Assembly (NCBI RefSeq): GCF_900095695.1
Contig: NZ_FMIQ01000070.1
Location: 1-64,000 of the forward strand
From: Hafnia alvei
GTDB taxonomy: Bacteria; Pseudomonadota; Gammaproteobacteria; Enterobacterales; Enterobacteriaceae
DNA: 64,000 nucleotides
Direction: 5' to 3'
A model generated the notes under the pieces. That model saw only the letters and a program-made list of their open reading frames with translations. It did no database searches and was not told the origin of the DNA. Position numbers and translations under genes: made by a program. This document shows positions 19,156-26,632 of the stretch, one piece after another (the stretch's first letter is position 1; every line of letters starts with the position of its first letter).

Positions 19156-20089
19156 TCCGCGCGGCTTCTGCGCGGGTGTCGACCGAGCCATAAGTATCGT
19201 TGAACGCGCGCTAGAGATTTATGGTGCGCCGATTTATGTTCGTCATGAAGTGGTACATAACCGCTATGTGGTCAACAGCCTGCGCGAACGCGGGGCGGTG
19301 TTCATTGAAGAAATCAGTGAAGTGCCCGATAACACGATTCTGATTTTCTCGGCTCACGGTGTATCCCAAGCCGTTCGCGCTGAGGCTAAAGCGCGCAATC
19401 TCACCATGCTCTACGATGCGACCTGTCCACTGGTCACTAAAGTACATATGGAAGTTGCGCGTGCTAGCCGTAAAGGAACCGAGGCCATTTTGATTGGCCA
19501 TGCGGGGCATCCAGAAGTTGAAGGCACGATGGGGCAATACAATAATCCTGAGGGTGGGATGTATTTGGTTGAGTCGCCGGAAGACGTTTGGAAGCTACAG
19601 GTGAAAAATGAAAATAACCTGTGCTTTATGACTCAGACCACGCTTTCCGTGGATGATACGTCAGACATCATTGATGCTCTGCGTGAGCGATTCCCTAAGA
19701 TTGTCGGCCCGCGTAAAGATGATATCTGTTATGCCACCACCAACCGTCAGGAAGCCGTGCGTAACCTTGCTAGTGAGGCTGAAGTGGTGTTGGTGGTGGG
19801 GTCGAAAAACTCATCCAACTCTAACCGCTTGGCAGAACTGGCCCAGCGTGCAGGTATCCCCGCATTTTTGATCGACTCGGCGGAGGATATTCGCGAAGAG
19901 TGGCTGAAAGATGTGAAGCGTATCGGCGTCACCGCAGGTGCTTCAGCCCCTGATATCTTGGTTCAAGACGTGATTAAACGCCTTCAAGCGTTAGGCGGCG
20001 AAGGTGCCGTTGAGATGCAAGGGCGTGAAGAAAACATCGTCTTTGAAGTGCCTAAAGAATTGCGCGTGGATGTGAAGGTGGTTGACTAA
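19136..20089 (+). CDS. ispH: 4-hydroxy-3-methylbut-2-enyl diphosphate reductase
   Basis: IspH (LytB) is the last enzyme of the MEP isoprenoid pathway and makes IPP and DMAPP using a [4Fe-4S] cluster. The three cluster cysteines are seen in [10 protein letters not shown] (Cys12), [10 protein letters not shown] (Cys97) and [12 protein letters not shown] (Cys198); [17 protein letters not shown] and SSNSNRLAE bind substrate. ATG 19136 is chosen because AGGGAG sits 8 bases upstream and the protein then starts [10 protein letters not shown] as in E. coli; a TTG eight codons earlier is not needed. The length is 317 residues (316 in E. coli). Confidence 0.97.
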   Translation: MQILLANPRGFCAGVDRAISIVERALEIYGAPIYVRHEVVHNRYVVNSLRERGAVFIEEISEVPDNTILIFSAHGVSQAVRAEAKARNLTMLYDATCPLVTKVHMEVARASRKGTEAILIGHAGHPEVEGTMGQYNNPEGGMYLVESPEDVWKLQVKNENNLCFMTQTTLSVDDTSDIIDALRERFPKIVGPRKDDICYATTNRQEAVRNLASEAEVVLVVGSKNSSNSNRLAELAQRAGIPAFLIDSAEDIREEWLKDVKRIGVTAGASAPDILVQDVIKRLQALGGEGAVEMQGREENIVFEVPKELRVDVKVVD

Positions 20090-20128
20090 CCTTCAACCAT
20101 TTGAGTGCATGAGAATATAATATTATCA

Positions 20129-20160
20129 ATGCCTGATGAGTTTCATCAGGCATTTTTTTA
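20129..20160 (+). terminator. Intrinsic terminator after ispH
   Basis: ATGCCTGATGA (20129-20139) pairs with TCATCAGGCAT (20143-20153) around a GTT loop, followed by a run of T. It closes the ribF-ispH operon. Confidence 0.92.
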
Positions 20161-20278
20161 TCTTTTTTATCGTAGAAAAACTCAAAAAACAGAAAGCAAA
20201 AAATATTCGATGAGCCGTTGTAAAACGATACTGCTTTACGAACTGAAATATCACCGCGTGATGTTAGGTATTCGATAT

Positions 20279-22036
20279 CTAAGATTTAATCAGTTCAATA
20301 AAATCAGCATGATCGTTGATCTGCATAATTTGGTTTTTATCACAGGCATTTAATGTAAAAGCCAAATAACTGAATATCTGTAACTCATGGGTTGCGGTAG
20401 GATTAGTACAGGTAAGTAGCACGTGATAAACCCATTCGCCATTGAGCATAAGCGGCATGGCTAGACGGACAAATACGGCGAAAAATGATTTTTTATCTGC
20501 GCTGATGCAGTGTGGAATCGCGATGTGATTCACAATCAAATTTTCGCCTTCTGTTTCTCGCTGATAAATACGCTCGGCATCCGCTTTGCTGATGATTTTT
20601 CGGCGTTGCAACAGTTGGCAAATGCTGCTAATGATACTAAGCCAACTTTGGTTCGGCGCATTGTCATAGCTAAATGCAGGCTCGGCAGGAATAAACTTAT
20701 TTAGATTGTTACGGATGGTGATATGACTAATATAATCTTTAATTTTCTTAATTCCAGATTCGGAAATGATACTTTTTAATGTGATAGTTTTAATATCAAC
20801 AAGTTCTGGAAGTCTGTTTTGGCTGTTATTGATGATTAAAATTGGGGAGGTATCATTAAGCAATGCATAAAGTTCATTTACATCGTTGACGATAAACACC
20901 GTTGTGTCGGCGATTTCACGTTCAATTGCCATTCGGTTAATGTTAGCGATAGCATATTGAGAAGAAAATAAAATTATTTTTTGTTCAACCCTATTTTGTC
21001 TTTCAATAGCACAAGAAAAATAAAGCCCAATAAGGTCGATGTCAAAAATTTCCACACCAAAGTGTTCTTTTATTTTGCTGACTAACTGGATGCTTAAATC
21101 AAAAGCTACGGGGTATGTGGCTTTAATATGATTAATACTACTATTTCTATAGTCGGGTAAATAGTCAGGATAGGCAGCATAGCGAGATATATGTTGGTTG
21201 AGGTCGTTAATAAGCTCATTATCTACAAAACCTTCGCGGTGCTGTAGACAGAGTGAATGTAATAGCGGTTGTAACGTGGTAGGACTAATCCGCGACTGAT
21301 TTTGCTTTAAAATATTAATCACGTTTGTGGCGCACTCCACAAGCGCATAAGTTATAGGCAGATCGGCGGCAGCATAGATCTGTGAATAATAGGGATCTTG
21401 CGTAGTGCCAGCGGTAGTTTCACGTGGCATGTGATATACAGCGAGCAGCAGGCTTGCCAAATACTCACCGTTCTTATAATGATAGTCGATGTGAGGCTGA
21501 ACACGCTCAGCTGCTGCGCTCATCGCACGATAACTCTCGAGCGTGCTTTTGAGCAACGGGCAGACTTCGGCCGGATTCTTTTTTATCAGATTTGCTAAAA
21601 TAAGCGTTTTTTTTAGCAGTGGTTCATCAATGTAATGACCTGCATTTGGTTTAGAGCTAATACACAATGATTTTTCATAACGTGCTCTGAGCTGATTAAC
21701 TTTTTCAGCCACAATTGTCGCTGGCAGTTTTAGGATATTTGCAAAGCCAGACAGCGTGACGTAGGGCTGGGTTAATAGTTCAAGAAGAATTCTGTCATCG
21801 TTATCATGCTTGCTTAACGCACGGTAAAACGCCTCACGTTCTAATATGTCTAGTGTATAACCTATACTATTGAGTGGAGAGCGTATGATAGCTGCTGAAC
21901 CTAGTGTGAAATTAATGTAGTCGATATCACGCATAATAGTGCGTGTGGAAACGTTTATTTTTTTAGCCAACGCTAAACCGCTTATATTTTGGTGTTCCAA
22001 TATATCAATGATGGTTAACTGGCGGTTATTTAGCAT
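20279..22036 (-). CDS. frvR: PRD-containing PTS-responsive transcriptional regulator FrvR
   Basis: The 585-residue protein matches the architecture and length of E. coli FrvR (582). In order it has an N-terminal helix-turn-helix of the DeoR/Mga type (about 1-55, with LALAKKINVSTRTIMRDIDYI), a second winged helix, two PTS regulation domains (about 180-390, with HREGF and a later conserved His region), an EIIB-like segment (about 395-480) and a C-terminal EIIA-type domain (about 490-585) with the phosphorylatable His in IAIPHCIS. Such MtlR/BglG-type regulators sense PTS flux by phosphorylation. It follows frvX after a terminator-like hairpin and probably controls frvABX. The inducer is unknown. 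Confidence 0.88.
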   Translation of the reverse strand: MLNNRQLTIIDILEHQNISGLALAKKINVSTRTIMRDIDYINFTLGSAAIIRSPLNSIGYTLDILEREAFYRALSKHDNDDRILLELLTQPYVTLSGFANILKLPATIVAEKVNQLRARYEKSLCISSKPNAGHYIDEPLLKKTLILANLIKKNPAEVCPLLKSTLESYRAMSAAAERVQPHIDYHYKNGEYLASLLLAVYHMPRETTAGTTQDPYYSQIYAAADLPITYALVECATNVINILKQNQSRISPTTLQPLLHSLCLQHREGFVDNELINDLNQHISRYAAYPDYLPDYRNSSINHIKATYPVAFDLSIQLVSKIKEHFGVEIFDIDLIGLYFSCAIERQNRVEQKIILFSSQYAIANINRMAIEREIADTTVFIVNDVNELYALLNDTSPILIINNSQNRLPELVDIKTITLKSIISESGIKKIKDYISHITIRNNLNKFIPAEPAFSYDNAPNQSWLSIISSICQLLQRRKIISKADAERIYQRETEGENLIVNHIAIPHCISADKKSFFAVFVRLAMPLMLNGEWVYHVLLTCTNPTATHELQIFSYLAFTLNACDKNQIMQINDHADFIELIKS

Positions 22037-22085
22037 AGAGTATCGGCTTGGTTATTTATCTAATGTGTTTAAATAGCGATTAAAA

Positions 22086-22110
22086 GAAAGATCTCTGCAT
22101 GAGATCTTTC
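22086..22110 (-). terminator. Terminator-like hairpin between frvX and frvR
   Basis: A perfect 10-bp inverted repeat (GAAAGATCTC and GAGATCTTTC, 5-base loop) starts 9 bases after the frvX stop and on the minus strand is followed by TTTTAATC. It would terminate or attenuate frvABX transcription before frvR. The stem is GC-poor, so strength is uncertain. Confidence 0.65.
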
Positions 22111-22118
22111 ACGCTGTG

Positions 22119-23195
22119 CTAAAGATAGCGGCTCAGTTCTAAATGTTTTGCTGCATTATAATTCTGCAAGAATTCATTTAAAATTTGGCTGAGGGCGCGA
22201 TAGTCCTGAATAGAAATCATCGATGAGTTGGCATGCAGGTAGCGCGTAGGTAAGCATAACGCGACAACGGGGCGACCACCACCCATTACGTTATAGCGGC
22301 CAGCGTCGGTAGCACCTGTTTTCATAGTGCATACTTGTAGTGGTTGCTGTGCAGTTACCGCGCAAGATTTTATTTCTGCCGTGAGTTTCTGGTGAGGGAA
22401 ATAACGTTTATCAAACAGCATCACAGCGGGGCCTGCATCTAGGCGAAGCGGAAATTTGATGGTGTTGATACCGGGAATATCTCCTGCCACCGCAGTATCT
22501 ATCACGATGACTATATCTGGTTTGATTGTTTCAGCAGAGGCCTGAGCACCGCGTAGCCCCACCTCTTCTTGTACTGTAGCAACTGAATATAGCGTGATAT
22601 CTGGATTACTGACTTGTTTAAACAGCTCTACAGCTAATGCGCATCCCGCGCGATTATCCAATGCTTTAGCCAAAACGCGGTTTGCCCCTAATAAACTATA
22701 GTTTGGCTCAGGGCAGATAAAATCCCCCACCGCAATGCCCATAGCTTCGACTGCTTTGGCGGATGAAGCCCCAACGTCAATAAACATGTCGTCGAGCTCA
22801 ATCGGGCTTTGCTTCTGTTTTTCGTTCAGGGCATGGGGAGCAATAGAGCCAACGATACCGAGTATTTTATTTCCGCTGCGGGTGCGGATTTGCATTCGGT
22901 GGTTAAGCATCGATTGATTCCACCATGAACCGATGGTGTCGAAGTAAAGATAGCCTTCATTGCTGATAAACTTCACCATCATGCCGACTTCGTCCATGTG
23001 AGCGACAATCGCCACCTTTGGCCCTTTGCTACCTTTTTTAGCAATAAAACTGCCCAAACCATCGAAAGTGATTTCATCGGCGTGATCTTGCAACTCGTGA
23101 TGCAAAATTTCACGGATCTCGTGTTCATCACCGCTCACGCCATGTGCGTTGCATAGGGTTTCGAGCAGTGCCGTGCTGAGCGGATTTATGTTCAT
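22119..23195 (-). CDS. frvX: M42-family metallo-aminopeptidase FrvX
   Basis: The 358 residues match FrvX (356 in E. coli), a member of the M42 dinuclear metal peptidases (TET/glutamyl aminopeptidase group, sometimes labelled endoglucanase). Metal and catalytic residues are present: His66 and Asp68 in VAHMDEVGMM, Asp in ALDNRAGC, the Glu pair in VQEEVGLRG, Asp in VIDTAV and the late His in TRYLHANS. Its place in a PTS operon suggests it acts on the imported compound, for example a sugar with an amide-linked or peptide part, but no substrate is shown. It begins 1 base after frvB ends, so it is part of the same mRNA. Confidence 0.9.
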   Translation of the reverse strand: MNINPLSTALLETLCNAHGVSGDEHEIREILHHELQDHADEITFDGLGSFIAKKGSKGPKVAIVAHMDEVGMMVKFISNEGYLYFDTIGSWWNQSMLNHRMQIRTRSGNKILGIVGSIAPHALNEKQKQSPIELDDMFIDVGASSAKAVEAMGIAVGDFICPEPNYSLLGANRVLAKALDNRAGCALAVELFKQVSNPDITLYSVATVQEEVGLRGAQASAETIKPDIVIVIDTAVAGDIPGINTIKFPLRLDAGPAVMLFDKRYFPHQKLTAEIKSCAVTAQQPLQVCTMKTGATDAGRYNVMGGGRPVVALCLPTRYLHANSSMISIQDYRALSQILNEFLQNYNAAKHLELSRYL

Positions 23196-23196
23196 G

Positions 23197-24642
23197 TCAC
23201 ACCTTTAAATTTGTTATTTGTTTGGCTGCCTGACGCTTCAGCCATGCACCTTTCAGTACCACGATAAGAAAAATGTTAAGTGCTAATCCGCAAGCTAAAA
23301 CCAAATAGAACGATAATCCCGGTGACATCAGCCCAATCAGCGGATCAAAAATGCCTAATCCAGGCGCTAATCGTTTAATACCAAATGCAATGACTAGCAT
23401 GCCGGTTATGCCACCGCTCAGCGTATTGGCGGTGATCATCGGTAGCGGAGCGGCAAGTGCGTAGGGGATCGCGGGTTCAGTCGCCACGGTTGCACCTACC
23501 ACAATGGCACTGCCAGCGGCGTCTCTTTCCTGTTGAGTAAACAGTTTAGGGGTGATAAACGTAGCCAGTCCTGCGGCCATCGGTGGCATTAGTGCCACCA
23601 CGCCGACAATCGCATACCAGTCGTAAATATGTTTGTCCAACAGCGAGAAGCAGAAAAACCAGGCTGTTTTATTGATTGGGCCACCCATATCAAAAGCCAG
23701 CATTGCACCGACGAGGAATGCGGCCAATAGCTTCATGGAGGTTGGAATCGTGTTTAGGAAATGCAGTAGATAATCCATCATGCTGCCCATAACTGGGCCG
23801 ATGATGTAATAAGTTAGGATGCCAAAAACTAGCAGCGTAACAAATGGGATTAACATTGAACCCAGCAGAGGTTGCAGCGCTTTGCCCAACTTTACCCTGC
23901 GGAAGTATTTCACAAAGTATCCGATACTTAGACCTAAAATCACCGCGCCGAGAAAACCCGCGCCGGATTGCGTACCTAATAGCGCATTGTCGTTTGCCAA
24001 ATAGCACACTAAGAAAGCCGGTGCGAAGGCAGGTTTATCGCTGATCGAATAGGCAATGTAGGCACCCATTATCGGGATCATAAATTTAAACCCGAGGTAG
24101 CCGATTGACTCCATCACCCACGTAAATGACGGGGAGCCCTTGGTCATGTCGTGATAGGGCAAGCCGAGTTGGACCAGCATATTTGCTACAGCAACCAATA
24201 AACCCCCGCCGATGACAAACGGTAGTGCGGCTGAAACACCAGCCATCAGGTGGCTCATCAGGCTGTCCGGCTCAACATCCTGCTTGCCTAGGCGTACTGC
24301 GCTTTCCATGCCCAAAAGCAGTGAATTCTGTTCCAACTGTTGGTAGATCTGGTCAATATTTTTTAGCGCCTGCGAGATCTTTATTTCAAATACTTTTTTG
24401 CCTGCAAAGCGTTGGCGATCTTCTTCGCTCAAACCACGGCCGATAGCTAAAATTACATAGTCTGCGGCATGGATTTCATCCGGCGTGAGGCGATTTTCAA
24501 CCCCGCTGGAGCCTTGGGTTTCAACCTTTATTTGATAACCTAATTCTCGGGCTTTATTTTCTAATGCTTCGGCAACCATGTAGGTATGCGCGATACCTGC
24601 TGGGCAGTTGGTGATAGCGACTATCTTCAGAGCAGTTTCCAT
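23197..24642 (-). CDS. frvB: Fructose-family PTS EIIBC component FrvB
   Basis: FrvB is the membrane permease of a PTS of the fructose-mannitol class. The N-terminal EIIB domain (about 1-100) has the phosphorylated Cys13 in ITNCPAGIAHTYMVAEAL. After a linker, the EIIC domain (about 120-475) spans the membrane about nine times and includes FDMGGPINKTAW, a mark of fructose-type EIIC. The length of 481 residues agrees with E. coli FrvB (483). FrvA, 25 bases upstream, supplies EIIA. The imported compound is unknown. Confidence 0.92.
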   Translation of the reverse strand: METALKIVAITNCPAGIAHTYMVAEALENKARELGYQIKVETQGSSGVENRLTPDEIHAADYVILAIGRGLSEEDRQRFAGKKVFEIKISQALKNIDQIYQQLEQNSLLLGMESAVRLGKQDVEPDSLMSHLMAGVSAALPFVIGGGLLVAVANMLVQLGLPYHDMTKGSPSFTWVMESIGYLGFKFMIPIMGAYIAYSISDKPAFAPAFLVCYLANDNALLGTQSGAGFLGAVILGLSIGYFVKYFRRVKLGKALQPLLGSMLIPFVTLLVFGILTYYIIGPVMGSMMDYLLHFLNTIPTSMKLLAAFLVGAMLAFDMGGPINKTAWFFCFSLLDKHIYDWYAIVGVVALMPPMAAGLATFITPKLFTQQERDAAGSAIVVGATVATEPAIPYALAAPLPMITANTLSGGITGMLVIAFGIKRLAPGLGIFDPLIGLMSPGLSFYLVLACGLALNIFLIVVLKGAWLKRQAAKQITNLKV

Positions 24643-24667
24643 TGTTCTGTCCTTGACGGCGATAGGA

Positions 24668-25111
24668 TTAAGCTAGGGTAGCGTTCAGTAATGTGACAAT
24701 ACCTGCGCTATCTAGGCTTTTTATCTGCGCAATAAAATCAGGGTAAATTACCTTGCGGCACAGCTTAGATATCATGCCTATCTGCTCGCTGGCACTGGTC
24801 TGGGGAACACCTAAGCAGATCCAACACGATGCTAGTTCACCGTCTTCGGCCTGCCAGTCCACGCCTTGGGCGCTTCTGGCAAATAACACAAAAGGCTGGT
24901 GAACAACCGCAGATTTGCCATGAGGAATAGCGACACCGCAGCCAAAACTGGTGGAGGACTCTTTTTCTCTTAGCAACAAGGTTTGTAGATAGCGGGCTTG
25001 ATCGTTCACGAATCCCCGTGCGACAGCCATTTGACTGAGTGATTTCAGCACCGCGTATTGGGTATTTCCACTGATGTTCAGATCAATGTCTGCGTAGGTA
25101 ATAAGCGCCAA
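24668..25111 (-). CDS. frvA: Fructose-type PTS EIIA component FrvA
   Basis: FrvA is the cytoplasmic phosphocarrier that receives phosphate from HPr and passes it to the FrvB Cys. The 147-residue protein (148 in E. coli) is a single PTS_EIIA_2 domain with the active His64 in GVAIPHGKSAVV. It is the first gene of frvABX; a ribosome site (AAGGAGGG) lies just upstream of ATG 25111, and a CRP-like palindrome lies about 140 bases upstream. Confidence 0.93.
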   Translation of the reverse strand: MALITYADIDLNISGNTQYAVLKSLSQMAVARGFVNDQARYLQTLLLREKESSTSFGCGVAIPHGKSAVVHQPFVLFARSAQGVDWQAEDGELASCWICLGVPQTSASEQIGMISKLCRKVIYPDFIAQIKSLDSAGIVTLLNATLA

Positions 25112-25190
25112 AGTGCCCTCCTTATGCGAGTTATGCGGGCAATACGAATGCGATACGTAAATATAATAAGGCGCATGGCGGAAAGGAGTA

Positions 25191-25229
25191 ACGGCGAAGA
25201 TGTCATTGAGAGGGTGACGTTTTCGCCGT
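25191..25229. other. Long hairpin between xdhC and frvA
   Basis: Fifteen bases (25191-25205, ACGGCGAAGATGTCA) pair with 25215-25229 (TGACGTTTTCGCCGT) with two G-T pairs and a nine-base loop. There is no T tract on the minus strand. It may mark the end of the xdhABC message or act as a processing site, and separates it from frv. Confidence 0.55.
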
Positions 25230-25246
25230 CAATGGTGGCTAAAAAT

Positions 25247-25262
25247 TGCGAGCAGTTTCACA
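25247..25262 (-). promoter_or_regulatory. CRP-like site upstream of frvA
   Basis: On the minus strand, TGTGA-AACTGC-TCGCA matches the CRP consensus in 9 of 10 positions. It is placed to serve frvABX, in keeping with PTS sugar control. The -10 and -35 boxes are not clear. Confidence 0.5.
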
Positions 25263-25278
25263 TTGTGCTGTGACCGTA

Positions 25279-25755
25279 TTACGGTTTACTACACGCTTCC
25301 ACCGCACGGATCACCATTTGATAGCCAGTGCAGCGGCATAGGTTTCCTGCTAATCCTCGGCGAATTTCTTCATGAGTTAACGGGCGGGACGGGTGTTTGG
25401 CGAGCAGCGCCGTGGTTGCCATCACCAGACCCGGCGTGCAGAAGCCACACTGTACGGCACCGGCATTCACATAGGCCTGCTGTACCTGCGAGAGTTGGCC
25501 GTTTTTTACTTCACCTTCGGCGGTGCTGATACGTTTTCCATCGGCCCATACGGCGAGGTATAAACAGCTATCGGTTGCGACGCCGTCGATAAGCACGGTG
25601 CAGGCTCCGCATTCTCCTACCCCACAGCCCTGTTTCACGCTGGTTAGCCCTTCATCTCTAAGAAGCTCCATCAACGACAGCGCGGGAGAAATCGTAAAGG
25701 GATAACGCTTTCCATTTATTTCACATTCAATATCAACCCAATGCTTACGATTCAT
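25279..25755 (-). CDS. xdhC: Xanthine dehydrogenase iron-sulfur subunit XdhC
   Basis: The small subunit carries two [2Fe-2S] clusters that pass electrons from the molybdenum site to FAD. The 158 residues (159 in E. coli) have the plant-ferredoxin cluster motif CGVGECGAC plus a later Cys in DSCLYLAV (about 44-66), and the helical-domain cluster motif CGFC and CRCTGYQ (about 103-140). The start overlaps the xdhB stop by four bases (ATGA). The E. coli naming xdhABC (Mo, FAD, FeS) is used; it must not be confused with the XdhC chaperone of other bacteria. Confidence 0.93.
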   Translation of the reverse strand: MNRKHWVDIECEINGKRYPFTISPALSLMELLRDEGLTSVKQGCGVGECGACTVLIDGVATDSCLYLAVWADGKRISTAEGEVKNGQLSQVQQAYVNAGAVQCGFCTPGLVMATTALLAKHPSRPLTHEEIRRGLAGNLCRCTGYQMVIRAVEACSKP

Positions 25756-26630
25756 GCGATTTTACCTCCAGCACGTTCGACGGCGAGTGAAATAGCACGC
25801 TGAGCCAAGGTGCGAATAAGATGCAGGCGAAACGATTTTTCTGCGCGCCATGATGAACGCGGAGAAACATCCTGAGCTACGGCTTCACAGATAGCCGCCA
25901 GCGTTTGTTGATTCAGCGGTTGGCCAATGGCGCTTTGCTCGGCATATGGGCAGCGAATAGGTGTAGGTGCTGCAACGCCATAGGTGAGACGTAGATCGGT
26001 GAAGCGGCCTTGAGCGATGCGGCATACCGCCGAACAGCCAATCGTGGCGATATCCATTGCACCGCGCATGGCGTATTTAATGTAGCTGCTGCCAATATCT
26101 TGGTAATACTCAGGCGCAAAATAGAAGGCAACCACAATTTCGCCTTGCTGTAGCGCGACTTTTCCAGGACCCGTGTGGAAACCTTCGATAGAGCGCCGAT
26201 AACAACCGTGAGCGGTCGCAATTTCTAGTTCAGCTTTCAGCGCCAAGGTGGGAGATGCTGAGTCCGCGCTTGTTGCTCCGTTGCAGATATTGCCGCCATA
26301 GGTCGCAACGTTACGTACCTGAGGGCCCGCTATTGTTGCCGCTGCCTCGGCAAGCAGTGGCAGATGCTGCTGAATTAGCGGATGTTCAATGAGTTCAGTA
26401 AAGGTGGTTGCCGAGCCGATCCGTAAATGATGATGGCGATCGATGCCGATCCCCTTTAACTCGGGTAAATCATGAACATCAACAATGTGGCGGTATTTGG
26501 GGTTTAGGTGATGAAGCTGGATCAGCACATCGGTGCCGCCGGCTAAAAGCCGTGCTTGTGGATATTCAGTGAGTAGCTCACAGGCATGCAGCACGCTGCG
26601 AGCACGGTAGTAGTTTTCGATATCGTACAT
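25752..26630 (-). CDS. xdhB: Xanthine dehydrogenase FAD-binding subunit XdhB
   Basis: XdhB binds FAD and passes electrons to NAD+ or another acceptor. The 292 residues equal the E. coli length. The FAD motifs [12 protein letters not shown] (about 29-40) and [20 protein letters not shown] (about 103-122, a typical molybdopterin dehydrogenase FAD motif) are present, followed by the CO dehydrogenase flavoprotein C-terminal domain (about 180-285). It lies two bases after xdhA and overlaps xdhC, so the three subunits are cotranslated. Confidence 0.94.
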   Translation of the reverse strand: MYDIENYYRARSVLHACELLTEYPQARLLAGGTDVLIQLHHLNPKYRHIVDVHDLPELKGIGIDRHHHLRIGSATTFTELIEHPLIQQHLPLLAEAAATIAGPQVRNVATYGGNICNGATSADSASPTLALKAELEIATAHGCYRRSIEGFHTGPGKVALQQGEIVVAFYFAPEYYQDIGSSYIKYAMRGAMDIATIGCSAVCRIAQGRFTDLRLTYGVAAPTPIRCPYAEQSAIGQPLNQQTLAAICEAVAQDVSPRSSWRAEKSFRLHLIRTLAQRAISLAVERAGGKIA

Positions 26631-26632
26631 GA

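Noticed and set aside
20105-20353. 82-codon plus-strand frame after ispH
   Set aside because: It begins within the ispH terminator region and runs into the 3' end of frvR on the other strand; no ribosome site.
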